From Heterobasidion occidentale (Eukaryota > Basidiomycota > Agaricomycetes > Russulales > Bondarzewiaceae): a DNA stretch of 64,000 bases. Within the stretch, counting starts at the first letter, position 1; each line of letters begins with the position of its first letter. Under the pieces are notes generated by a model, which saw only the letters and a program-made list of their open reading frames with translations, ran no database searches and was not told the DNA's origin. The position numbers were made by a program, and so were the translations under genes. The DNA lies in NCBI GenBank assembly GCA_039111635.1, contig JBCAQO010000005.1:1674001-1738000 (forward strand), read 5' to 3'. Below are positions 55,209 to 64,000 of the stretch, piece after piece.

Positions 55209-56066
55209 ACATCGCCTCGCCTCAGCCGACGGCATTAGCGCGCGTGTAAATCGAACAAGAAGAATAGACGAAACCTCGACGCTGTAATCACCGTAACATG
55301 CCATCCCCGCATCACGTGCCGCGCAACCGCTGTACTATTTTATTGGGCCGCTCTTCCTCTGGCGGGAAGGGTCGTGTTGTTTTTTAGAAATCCCGTCGCA
55401 GCTAGACCACCTCGGCGTCATCGTCGTATCTCCATGTTTTGCCATCGGCCTCTTTATATTTTGGTTTTTGGGCTTACGCTCCTTGCACGAGTCGGTGCTT
55501 TCTTGTAGGGCCATCTGTGTTGTTGCTCTTCCATCTCTGTAGCCTCGGCATATGGTCCAGGCTCGCAGCCTTATGTATTGCTAATGTTTACCCCAAGTCC
55601 TTCACGCTACGCTATACACGCCATTTGAACTATCAGAAATATTGCAAGGCCTATGAACCGCTGCGATGAACGGTTTGAACCTTCGCACCAAGACGGTGCA
55701 ACATTCATGGATGCACGCCAGTTGAGCCACTTACTCAATATCACTCCTGCGGCACACAAATCAGACCAAAATGACGGAAGAGTGTTAGATTCGATGTATT
55801 GCGGGGGCGACACCATCCTCGTCATGCAAAAGGCAACAAAGAATCCACAGCAAAAGCAAGAAACTGCACGAATTACTACTCGTACATTGTCCCAAAAAAG
55901 CAACCAATCATGTGCAATCCCAAAAATGCGGAAAATGGTTCGGGTAGATCATTATGGTCCGTGCAAGGCCCAGTCGTAGGAGATCATTGTGCTGGTCGAT
56001 CATGTCATAAATATAAGCCGCGAGGGCGAGGGCCCCTCAGGGCAAGGGTCCGTGAGATGTTGCTGG
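55209..56066. other. convergent 3' region
   Basis: About 860 bases between two converging cell-surface genes. It is T-rich up to about 55620 and otherwise featureless; no recognisable gene. Confidence 0.5.
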
Positions 56067-57114
56067 TCATAGGAAAAACACGGCCGCGGCTGCGAAACCG
56101 ACGAAGGAGGGCAGCGTTAGGTGTGAGATGTCATGGCTCATGGCACCACTGGTAGTGTTGGTTCCGACGGTGCCTTGGTCAGGAAGGGAACTGACTGTGG
56201 ATGTAGCACTGGTGGAAGCTGCACTGGATAGTGCAGAAGCCGATGCTTTCGCGGTCGACGCACTAGAAGCTGCGTTGTTTCCAGCAGAGACGGCAGAGGA
56301 AACGGGTGCTGGTGCGGCAGAAGCCGACTCGGAAAGGGATGGAGATGGAGAGGGTAGCGTTGAAGGGGCATCGGACGTCGAAGGAGCCTCGGAGGTAGTG
56401 GGGGCCGCTGATGTCGACGCAGGTGCAGGTGAAGCGACCGACGAAGAGCTCGTGCCGCCAGATATTGTGAACTCGGGGCTTGCGTTGCCAGAATCACCGA
56501 ACACTGATATCGCGAGGTCAGGAACATTTCTCGAGATGGATCAGTGATCATGATACATACGAACAACGATGTAGTCCGACTTCGGTGCGACATCTGGAAC
56601 CGTGATCTGAACCTGGCCGTCGATGAGCTGGAACCCTGAAGCGAGGGGGAAGTCTGTGCGCAGTGGATTAATATTGACACGCGAGGTGAACATGGTAGAT
56701 AAGCCAAACTTGGAGGCGAGCGTTGTCTAATCGACGAAGCACGCTACGCACACCATGTTGCAAACGTATGGCCGTTCTGCATGCCCCAAGACCACAGAGG
56801 ATCTCTCTGCAAGCGAAATGGACTTACCGAGCATCAGATTCTCACTATCATTCTCCTGGAAGCCGAGTATCAATTGACCCGTGAAGTTCTTTGGCTCAAG
56901 AATGTCGGACGTGTCCCTGTGTTTTGGGCTTTAACGTTATGGCGGTGTTGAGAAAGCACACGACTGACCATGTCACCAAGACCTTATCACCGACGTTCCA
57001 AACAGTGGATGCAGTTGGGCTCGTGATAGGCGGGCTCACAACGATGCGCTTGACCAGAGGAGCAGCATGGGCCAATGCAACGATGCAGAGGAAGAAAATC
57101 GTGAAGAGCGACAT
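56067..57114 (-). CDS. Kre9/Knh1-like Ser/Thr-rich GPI-anchored surface protein
   Basis: The start at 57114 gives the signal peptide MSLFTIFFLCIVALAHAAPL, then the Kre9/Knh1-type N-terminal Ig-like domain: VVSPPITSPTASTVWNVGDK, VLVTWDTSDI, PKNFTGQLILGFQENDSENL, DFPLASGFQLIDGQVQITVP, DVAPKSDYIVV and LFGDSGNASPEFTI. A Ser/Ala/Thr/Pro-rich stalk of about 110 residues follows, then a hydrophobic C-terminus (SHLTLPSFVGFAAAAVFFL, TGA at 56067) consistent with a GPI-attachment signal. The middle intron is best read from GTAAGT (about 56830) to GCGCACAG (about 56660), and a third from C|GTATGT to TATCAG. These give the family-exact IVVLFGDSGN join. The family is abundant in basidiomycetes. Involvement in beta-1,6-glucan or wall assembly is by analogy only. 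Confidence 0.85.
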
Positions 57115-57998
57115 GACTGCGTGGAACGTCTCGGTGGTGGAAAGAGTCAAGGGGAGCGAAACTCTCAAGGAACTCGAAGGACGGGTCGACCATGTTATAT
57201 GGGGCCGGAAGACGGCCTCCGAGCCCACTTCGGCAACTTTCTGATCGCACCCGTGTGACGTCCCAAGAGAGTTCCCACATGGCCTCCGCTTCACTACTTA
57301 TCACCTTCGACAGCGACGCGAGCAATTCACTTGACGCCTTTGGCAGAGAATATACAAGGCGACGTAATTCGACCTCGTCCGTCTGCTGATTTTGAGCAGC
57401 CATGGACAAGTGGTCGATCGTAAACCCTGGTAAGCAGCTCGCACGGCACCGAGACTTTCGATCATCAAACACCAATTGCCTCAAACGCTCTCAGAGAGCT
57501 TCAAGCTTCGGCTAGCTTCGGGGGCACCAGGAGACATCCTGTCCACACAAGCGTGAAACGTAAACGTGACAAGTCGTTGAAGGCTTTCATAAGGCGAGCA
57601 GATGGAGCGATCTGGCAGGGATGTCAAACGATGTCGATATCCATCTTCTCAGATACTTAACTCAAAGGCCTGTATGATGGCACATGTGAGGAGCCGATTC
57701 TGAGACTAAGGGGTTGTAGAGATAAATATCGGCGAGGGGTATGGTGAGCGCGGCCTGGAAGAGGACGGGACAAACAGACGGCCAAATAGAAGACGCGACG
57801 CGTAAACTGCACGCGTTGATAGTTGCCATATTGAGACACCGCGTCGCGTCCTCTCCCTCTTCTCCACCGTGCCTCCTACGCCTGCCTTTCCTTCTCTCCT
57901 TCTGAACACCGTTCTCGCACATTCAAGGACCTCCATATCTCTCTTGCATCTTTCAATCCATCTTTATACCATCAACCACGCCCGGATACCTTTCCCTC
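57115..57998. promoter_or_regulatory. divergent upstream region of the GPI-protein gene and RIF1
   Basis: About 880 bases between divergent start codons. The RIF1-proximal 150 bases are CT-rich (CCTCTCCCTCTTCTCC near 57850-57866), a typical fungal leader/initiator context. No separate gene recognised. Confidence 0.45.
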
Positions 57999-60900
57999 AT
58001 GAGTCTGCCAACACCCCCCGGCACGTCCCACCGCGACAAGGAGAACAGAACGCCCCGTACGTCCTCAGGATCGCGCGTAGTATGGTCTCAGAACAATAAA
58101 TACCACAATGCAACGAGCCCACCACGCCAGAGGCTTCCCACCAGCGCGTCGAAGGTGGCCCCAGCCAAGTCGATTCTCAAGGCGCCACATTATCCTTTCC
58201 TCCCCATGATAATCGAGAAGCAACGAGAGAGCACACCAGAGCCTGGAGATCCCCTGGCTGACCTTAATTACCTGGATAGACCTGTGTCCAAAATTGTTGC
58301 CTCAGACACGTCACTACGTGAGCTCATCGAATCGTACTCAGTGCTCGCCGCACGTCTCAAATCTGCGGTCGACGAACAAACCGACGCGGATTCATCGTGG
58401 CCACTTTTTCAGCCTCTGAGAACACACCGTGCTCAGTTTGTGGACGCGGTCGTGCGGGACCTTGGAAAAGCGATGGTCGATCCGCTGGCTGGAGTCGCGC
58501 TTAGCGAGCAGACGGACCGGGACTGCCCTGTGGAGGAACCGAGACCGCTACTACCGTCTCCACGAAAAAGTCCTAAAAAGAAGCGTGGGATGAGCGAGGA
58601 GCAGGTGAAGCACGCCCGCGATCTGTGCACTACCGCCCACGCCGTCATCAAGCTGGTGGGCATCGTTTTCACGCTTCCTGCAATCTACCAGATTTTTAGT
58701 GGTACAGTCAACTTGACTTTCGTGTCTGTTCGCTTCAAGTGCTGACGCGACGTGCACTTAGACAAGGAGCTCGGATTGATTTTGACCCATGTGCTCGCTA
58801 TCCCGCTCGCTCAAGAGTTGCCCACTCCAAACGCGCGCAAGACCTGTGCCTTGTCAATCTGGCTCCTCCAAGCTCAGCGTCTTCCTGCAAAAGTTCTGGA
58901 ACCAGCTAGAGATAGAATTGCATACGCCATCCGTCGCGCTATCGAAGGCGAGCTTGGCAAGGAAGGCAAAAAAGGCTCTGTCAGCGATGGCCTGAAGGTA
59001 AGGCAGCCTTCTTACGATGTTACATCATGTTCATCACATTTGACAGGCCATTCACGACCTCTCACTCCATAACCCCGCCATCTTCGTGCCTGCTTTGACA
59101 GAGTTGATGCCTACTGTCCTCCGTCATCTCTTGGCCGCTACACTGCCGCTGCGCGTTCAAGCCTGCCATGCCCTTGGAGGCTTCACTTTGGCCCTCTCCC
59201 GCATTCCCATCTCTCAATATCACACCGCGCTCTCCGATACCATCGAGTATTTCCTCGTAACTCCCCCTCAGGCGTCACCTCGCAAACCTAGCGCAGGGGA
59301 GGCAATGGCACCTTTGGACCCTCTGATCGTGCGCACGATTCGTACCACCCTTAGCGCCGAAGAAGCCAACAACACCGCGCAAGGGCCCGTGTGGGCGTTA
59401 AGCGTCCTCGCGAGCTTTATCGTTCTCCTCGGCCCCAGGCTTTGCCTAAGCACCAAACTCGCCCGCATCGTCTCCGCGCTCCTCTCGCTTGCTATGCGGC
59501 ACAGGAAAAGCTCCGTGCGCGCGCTGACCTGCCTCATTTGGCGCCCTCTCATCTGGGTCTACTTCCGTCCGCCGCTGATCGAGGCAGACGAAAATGGGGA
59601 CCCGGTTGTGGAACAGCTGGACGCCGAGCACGTAACACTGGCGCCCGAGGACGCCGTAAAGCGCGAGCCGTTCTGGCGCGTCATTAGGTCCGTCGTAGAC
59701 ATGGGCGCTGGGATCGCCGCTATTGGCGCGCTGCTCACCATATATGTGGATGACGACAAGACGATGGAAAAGGTGATGTACATCCTCAAAATGATGGTGC
59801 AGAGGGGTGGGTATGCCTGCCATGACGCGATGGAGATCGTCAAGCGCTTCGTAGGCACCGAGGCGGCGCCGGAGTGGCAATGGGATAAGCTTTTGCCTCA
59901 GGCGCTATTCTCGTCCTATCCAGGGCTGCTAACGGTAGAGTTAAGCTCGTTGTCGCTCGTGGTGAAGCCCATATTCGATTCCACGCCCATCCCCGAGGAC
60001 GTGAGGCCGCTGACGAGAACGGAGCTCGCAAGCGAGGGCGTTTTTGATGGCCTAGTTGCTATTTGGAGACAAGGCCTCACGCATGTACATCTGGCCGCAA
60101 ACGCAGAACTTCCCGTAAGTGAAGTTATAATTGCATACGCGCCGCCCATGCTTACCGGTGCATACAGTCGGAAATATTGGATACTTGGAAGGGCCTTTTG
60201 GAGGTCAGCGTGTCTGGCTTCCAAGGTACAATACTTTTCTACGCATGCCGTTTCCAGTTCGCTCACCTCTACTTCAGAATCCAGGGATGAGAATGGAATG
60301 TCGGTCATGACAAAGCGTACTGCGACCATCTTGACTGAAATTCTTGGAGACCAAACAATCCAGCTATCAGCCGCGGCTGAGACGGCCGACGATTCTATTC
60401 TTGAGGCTCCCGAGGACGCACCTTCACCCCCACTACACAATCGCTCGAATGCAGCAATGAAGCTGTGCGTCATTCGTGACCTGTGGGACATCGTCTGCAA
60501 AGCGCTTCCAGATGACTACCGAGGTGTGGCAGGCGAGACATTGGGTTCCTACCTTGTGGAAAAGGAAGCAGACTTGACATGGGAGACGGACTCACCAGAC
60601 GATGCGCGGTCAGAATGGACATGGCTTTGCTCTGAGGTTCTGGTCCATTGCCCTGTGGGCCTGTTGAAAACGTTCTGGGGTGTGGACGGCACCACGCGGC
60701 AATGGGATTGGCAGTGGACGGTGGAGGTGAGGAGTTTAGTGTGGAGGACGTTCATAGAGCGGTGGCATGAGATCGCACCATCGAAATGGGAGAACACGCT
60801 GTTCCTGCTCGCCGTACCATTTGGGTTAGTGCTAAATCATATTTACAGCTCTTCCCATGCTGCCATGCTTACTGTCTATTTTTCATACAGGGACAAGGAC

Positions 60901-63077
60901 TCCTGGGAGATGAGCGACGACGACCTCAATGTGTGGGAATCGATCCTTGGTTCCTGCATGAAGAAGGCGTTGGACGAAGGCGTCGAATCCGTTCGCGTCA
61001 TCGAATATATATCTGGCCTTATCTCTAGCACCCATATTCCGACGTCAACCTCCTCCACGCGCGTCGTCGATGTTCTTCTTTCTCACCTGGATGTTACCGA
61101 GATCTCCGAAGTCCCGTGTGCTCTCCTCGAGCTTGTCAATGACACGCTCCAGAGCACGTACCCACCAGAGCCGCGAAACAAGATGATGTCACTGTGGCTG
61201 ATCAGGACTGTGACTCGTCTAGTCGAAACCTGTCCTGTGAAGCTGCTCTATCGTACACTCTGCGCCCTTCAAGACGGGGCTATCATTTGGATCGCGGACG
61301 CATATGAGGTGTTCTATGACGAAGAGTATTCATTTGATGTGAGTATTTCGCTGTAAACAAGTATAACATGCTTAACTCGATTCTGCAGATCGTCCCACTA
61401 TACCAAACCATGGTTATTTGCCTAAGGTCTCTACTCGCGTCCACTGAATCTCTTGTTGTATTATCTCCGCTTCTTGCATCTGGTTTCCGTAGGAGCTCGG
61501 ATATACCACCGGCCATCCTTCAAATTTTCACTGAATTCTGGGAAGCGACTTGCGCCAAGATTTCTCCTCCCAAGGGAGGATGGCCTAAAGAGCTTCTTGC
61601 ACACATTCCGGTACCGAGTACAAAGACTGGATTCGCCGGAGCCCTTGCTCTCACGAAGCATACCGCCAGTGAGACGGTGCCCAGCGAAGCCAACATCTTT
61701 TCCCACAACGCTGCTGGCCAAGCTGTCCTTGGATCGGTGTTCAAACTTGGCTATACACCTGATCCTGCTCCTGTGGAGACAACAGCGGCAAAAACGTCAA
61801 TCGAGGTCATGCCACGCACACCCCCTTCCAGATCTATTTCGCTGCCAAAGACGCCTCAAGCAGGTTCTTCGACGCCATCGTCTCCTCATCGTCCTCTCGA
61901 GTCTGCCGTCTCGTCCACCAGGCATGAAGATCCGTATGACTCCCCTCTCACTCCTCTGGACTCCGTATTCCTGCATGCAGCGGCAACCCCCGCTACCCCC
62001 AAGTCTCCTTCACGTTCTCCAACCAAAGACAAATCAATCGCAGACAAGGAAAACATGTCTCCTCACAGTCCAACCGCAAGTGTAGTAGAGCGTATCCACA
62101 TGAGGTCTCCACCAACGTCAGTTCTTGGGAAACGGTCGCTCGATTCGCCGTACTGGGAGCGTCCTGTTAAGAGAGGAAAATCCTCTCCAGGGGCACTCCT
62201 TGCTGCCATCCAGGAGGACGGATTCGCGGCCGCCGCGGTCTTCTCTCTTCGACCACAATCGCCGTCATCAGAAAGCACATGCAGCAACGATAGTGAGGAC
62301 GAACGTTTGACGGTGGAACAGGCGCTGTTGTCGTCGCCTGATTCTGTCGATGAATCAACTTCGCCCTTGCTGTGCAACATCGACGATAAGAAGACCACAC
62401 CTCTCAGACTACATCGTCGGTCCCTGGCTACGAAGGGGCACAAGCGCATGATCATGGAGGCTGTGGAGGTGCCGTTCCTGCGAGACATTCGTAGGCGAGA
62501 ACGTACAAAAAGCGTTCAAACCGCTCGAGCTACTCCACGTCGCAGCCTTCGACGCATTCAATCTCTTCCTGAGGCTAAGACGCCGATGCAGCGCAAAGTC
62601 TTGCCTCGAAAAGGGCGCAAGGACCTACTATCCCGATCCAACTCGAGTCCCATCAGTCCGTCGCTAAGCTCTCCACTGCGAGCTCTAGAGGACGCTCAAG
62701 GGCTTGGAAGCGGTACGTTGATCTATGTACCTGGTCGTTTCCGACTGTCTGATTCGCTTTGCACAGATGATTCGATGGTGTTCACGGATCCAAGTCACCG
62801 CTACAGGGTCGACCTGCCGTCATCAGATGATGATCCCCATATCGGTCAAGTCACGCCTCACCATTTAGTATCTCCTGCTATGCGTCGACTTCATGATAGT
62901 CTTGCGAGCGATCCGCCTAGCGACGATTCCAATGTTTCCGTGAGTCCATCACGGGAACATATGGCACGAAAAATGCAACGGACGGGAGTAAAGATGGACT
63001 TGCGGCCGTCGCCCTTAAGGCTTCATATGCAGAAACATCCATCAATATCTCGACCCTCGACTCCTATCAGACGTTAG
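57999..63077 (+). CDS. RIF1: RIF1, telomere and replication-timing regulator
   Basis: Rif1 targets PP1 to chromatin, opposing DDK at origins, and acts at telomeres and breaks. The start at 57999 gives MSLPTPPGTSHRDKENRTPR. An RVVW (residues 26-29) and a SILK (58-61) motif follow, the two PP1-docking elements. The Rif1 N-terminal HEAT array begins at about residue 95: LRELIESYSVLAARLKSAVD, HRAQFVDAVVRDLGKAMVDP, DKELGLILTHVLAIPLAQEL, NPAIFVPALTELMPTVLRHL and VQACHALGGFTLALSRIPIS. It continues in one large exon (59086-61356). Introns are at about 58699-58761, 58997-59046, 60826-60891 and 61338-61387. The C-terminal 500 residues are disordered, with many S/T-P sites (TPKSPSRSPTKDKS) and basic clusters. 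About 1,640 residues; the stop is at 63077. Reading frame intact. Confidence 0.9.
58074..58181 (+). other. RVxF and SILK PP1-docking motifs of RIF1
   Basis: RVVW is encoded at 58074-58085 and SILK at 58170-58181, 28 residues apart. The order RVxF then SILK near the N-terminus is that of yeast Rif1. Animal RIF1 carries SILK then RVxF near the C-terminus. Ser/Thr-Pro sites lie close by. Confidence 0.7.
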
Positions 63078-63325
63078 ATAACCTTTGATCCTTTTGATTT
63101 TGCACTCTTGTAAATTGTTGTCGCAGCGTTTTCACCATCTGTAATATCAAGTACATAGATAGCATCTGTACAATTCAACCTGCAATATACTATGGCATAA
63201 GGCTCTCGAATCCACGACGTGCTCAATTGTAAGTTACGCTACTACGTGCATTTAAGTATTTGAATAACACGATATCGTTCCGGAACGGAAATAATTAACC
63301 GTAAAGAAAAGTGATCAAGACGAGG
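63078..63325. terminator. shared 3' flank of RIF1 and the oxygenase gene
   Basis: Only 248 bases separate the two converging stop codons. The stretch is AT-rich and has TTGTAAATTGTTG and TATACTATGG-type elements that could act as poly(A)/cleavage signals for either gene. It must hold both 3' untranslated ends. Confidence 0.4.
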
Positions 63326-64000
63326 TTACTTCAGTATGCTCAGTGCCCCTGCTAGCGCGCCATGTCTCAGGTCCCTTGGGACATGATCAGTATCACAAGT
63401 ACGCTGAAAATGATAAGATGGCTTACTTTTCTATTGTTTTTTCTCATGTTCTTAATCCTCCGATTATACCAATCACCAGCGGTCTGAGGGGCTAAGTTCG
63501 GGTTGTCTTTACCAAATGGCGTTTGGTTTACGGCCTCTGCGATGACCTCGCTGTCCTCAACCAAAGGAGCAAGGATGCAGTCGTTGTTCGGACGAGTGAA
63601 GAACCCAAGTGACCACCTGACATGAGAAGCTTGAGCTTTGGGTGGATTGCTGGGCAGGAATGAGTAAGAATCTGGAGATATAGTGAGGCAACCTGATACT
63701 TACACAACACGGTGCAAGTTCGACCGCAAGAGTCCGCCGCTCCACAGGGCCATAGCATCACCGAGGTTGCATACGACGAGACCGGGGACAGGCTATAGAA
63801 CCAACTAAGACAAATACTACGGAAGGGGACACCCTTGATGCGCACCTTGACATACTTCCATTCATCCGAGCCTGGGGGAAGGACTTGCAAACCGCCGAGA
63901 CGGTTATGGAGGATCGCCTAAGTTCGGTCAATGACTTCCGAAACTGCGAGTAATGAAGTGGATGTAAATACCAAAGAGCCAAAATCTGAGTGTATACCCA
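63326..64000 (-). CDS. 2-oxoglutarate/Fe(II) oxygenase, isopenicillin-N-synthase-like, C-terminal part
   Basis: The 5' part lies beyond the right edge. At the edge, GIHSDFGSL carries the H-x-D iron ligands. After an intron come AILHNRLGGLQVLPPGSDEW and KYVK, then a VVCNLGDAMALWSGG-type block (about 63720-63780), LHRVV, then SPPKAQASHVRWSLGFFTRP, DDCILAPLVEDSEVIAEAVN, and DWYNRRIKNMRKNNRK. A final intron (GTAAGC to TTTTCAG) leads to a last exon ending at TAA 63326 (LAGALSILK). The second iron-ligand histidine is in LHRVV, and the usual 2OG-binding arginine matches the SHVRWSLGFF block. The family includes many fungal dioxygenases of secondary and hormone-like metabolism. The substrate cannot be inferred from this fragment. 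Confidence 0.8.

Noticed and set aside
56640..56840. Separate exon reading TTLASKFGLSTMFTSRVN in the Kre9-like gene
   Set aside because: The phase does not fit. Extending the intron to GCGCACAG gives the family-typical DFPLASGFQL directly after ENLML.
1..64000. CRISPR arrays, bacterial operons, insertion sequences
   Set aside because: The window is eukaryotic nuclear DNA with spliced genes. No spaced identical repeats or transposase catalytic motifs were seen.

Overview
This 64 kb window comes from a filamentous basidiomycete, most likely an Agaricomycete. The coding sequences are cut by many short GT-AG introns (about 45-70 nt), genes are dense on both strands, and all recognisable products are nuclear fungal genes. 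The basidiomycete-type DUF6534 membrane protein family occurs three times. I see no tRNA, rRNA, CRISPR or intact transposon.

Layout. 1-1299 (-): C2H2 zinc-finger protein, cut by the left edge. 3427-5018 (-): histone H3K56 acetyltransferase RTT109. 5256-17805 (all -): three DUF6534 multi-pass membrane paralogues, with cullin-1 and the ubiquinone methyltransferase COQ5 lying between copies two and three. 18952-23315 (all +): the small-subunit processome factors FCF2 and SAS10/UTP3, with a TIGR04076-like gene between them. 24111-28529 (-): Zn2Cys6 transcription factor, divergent from TOM22 (28880-29409, +). 29410-36258 is a nearly gene-free stretch with simple repeats and two weak candidate ORFs. 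36259-37827 (-): complex I subunit NDUFA9, divergent from a DUF2462 gene (38044-38458, +). 39568-41697 (-): HTH CENPB-type DNA-binding protein. 44562-45874 (+): CCR4-NOT deadenylase CAF1/POP2. 48622-51924 (-): F-BAR/C1/SH3 protein BZZ1. 54576-55208 (+): secreted double-psi beta-barrel protein. 56067-57114 (-): Kre9/Knh1-like GPI-type surface protein. 57999-63077 (+): RIF1. 63326-64000 (-): C-terminal part of a 2-oxoglutarate/Fe(II) oxygenase, cut by the right edge.

Most genes are housekeeping: chromatin and replication timing (RTT109, RIF1), ubiquitin ligase scaffold (cullin-1), ribosome assembly (FCF2, SAS10), mitochondria (COQ5, TOM22, NDUFA9), mRNA turnover (CAF1) and actin/endocytosis (BZZ1). 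The lineage-restricted parts are the DUF6534 genes, the two cell-surface genes at 54.5-57.1 kb and the transcription factors. Exon boundaries were read by eye from splice signals and family alignment from memory, so outer limits are more reliable than internal junctions.

Three points deserve attention. A 6-nt micro-exon appears to supply the fourth zinc-ligand cysteine of the Zn2Cys6 factor. RIF1 carries an N-terminal RVxF/SILK pair of PP1-docking motifs next to a KEN box. Several conserved genes (RTT109, TIGR04076, SAS10, the Zn2Cys6 factor) are interrupted by one- or two-base frame changes, mostly in G/C-rich runs, which looks more like residual assembly indels than real decay.
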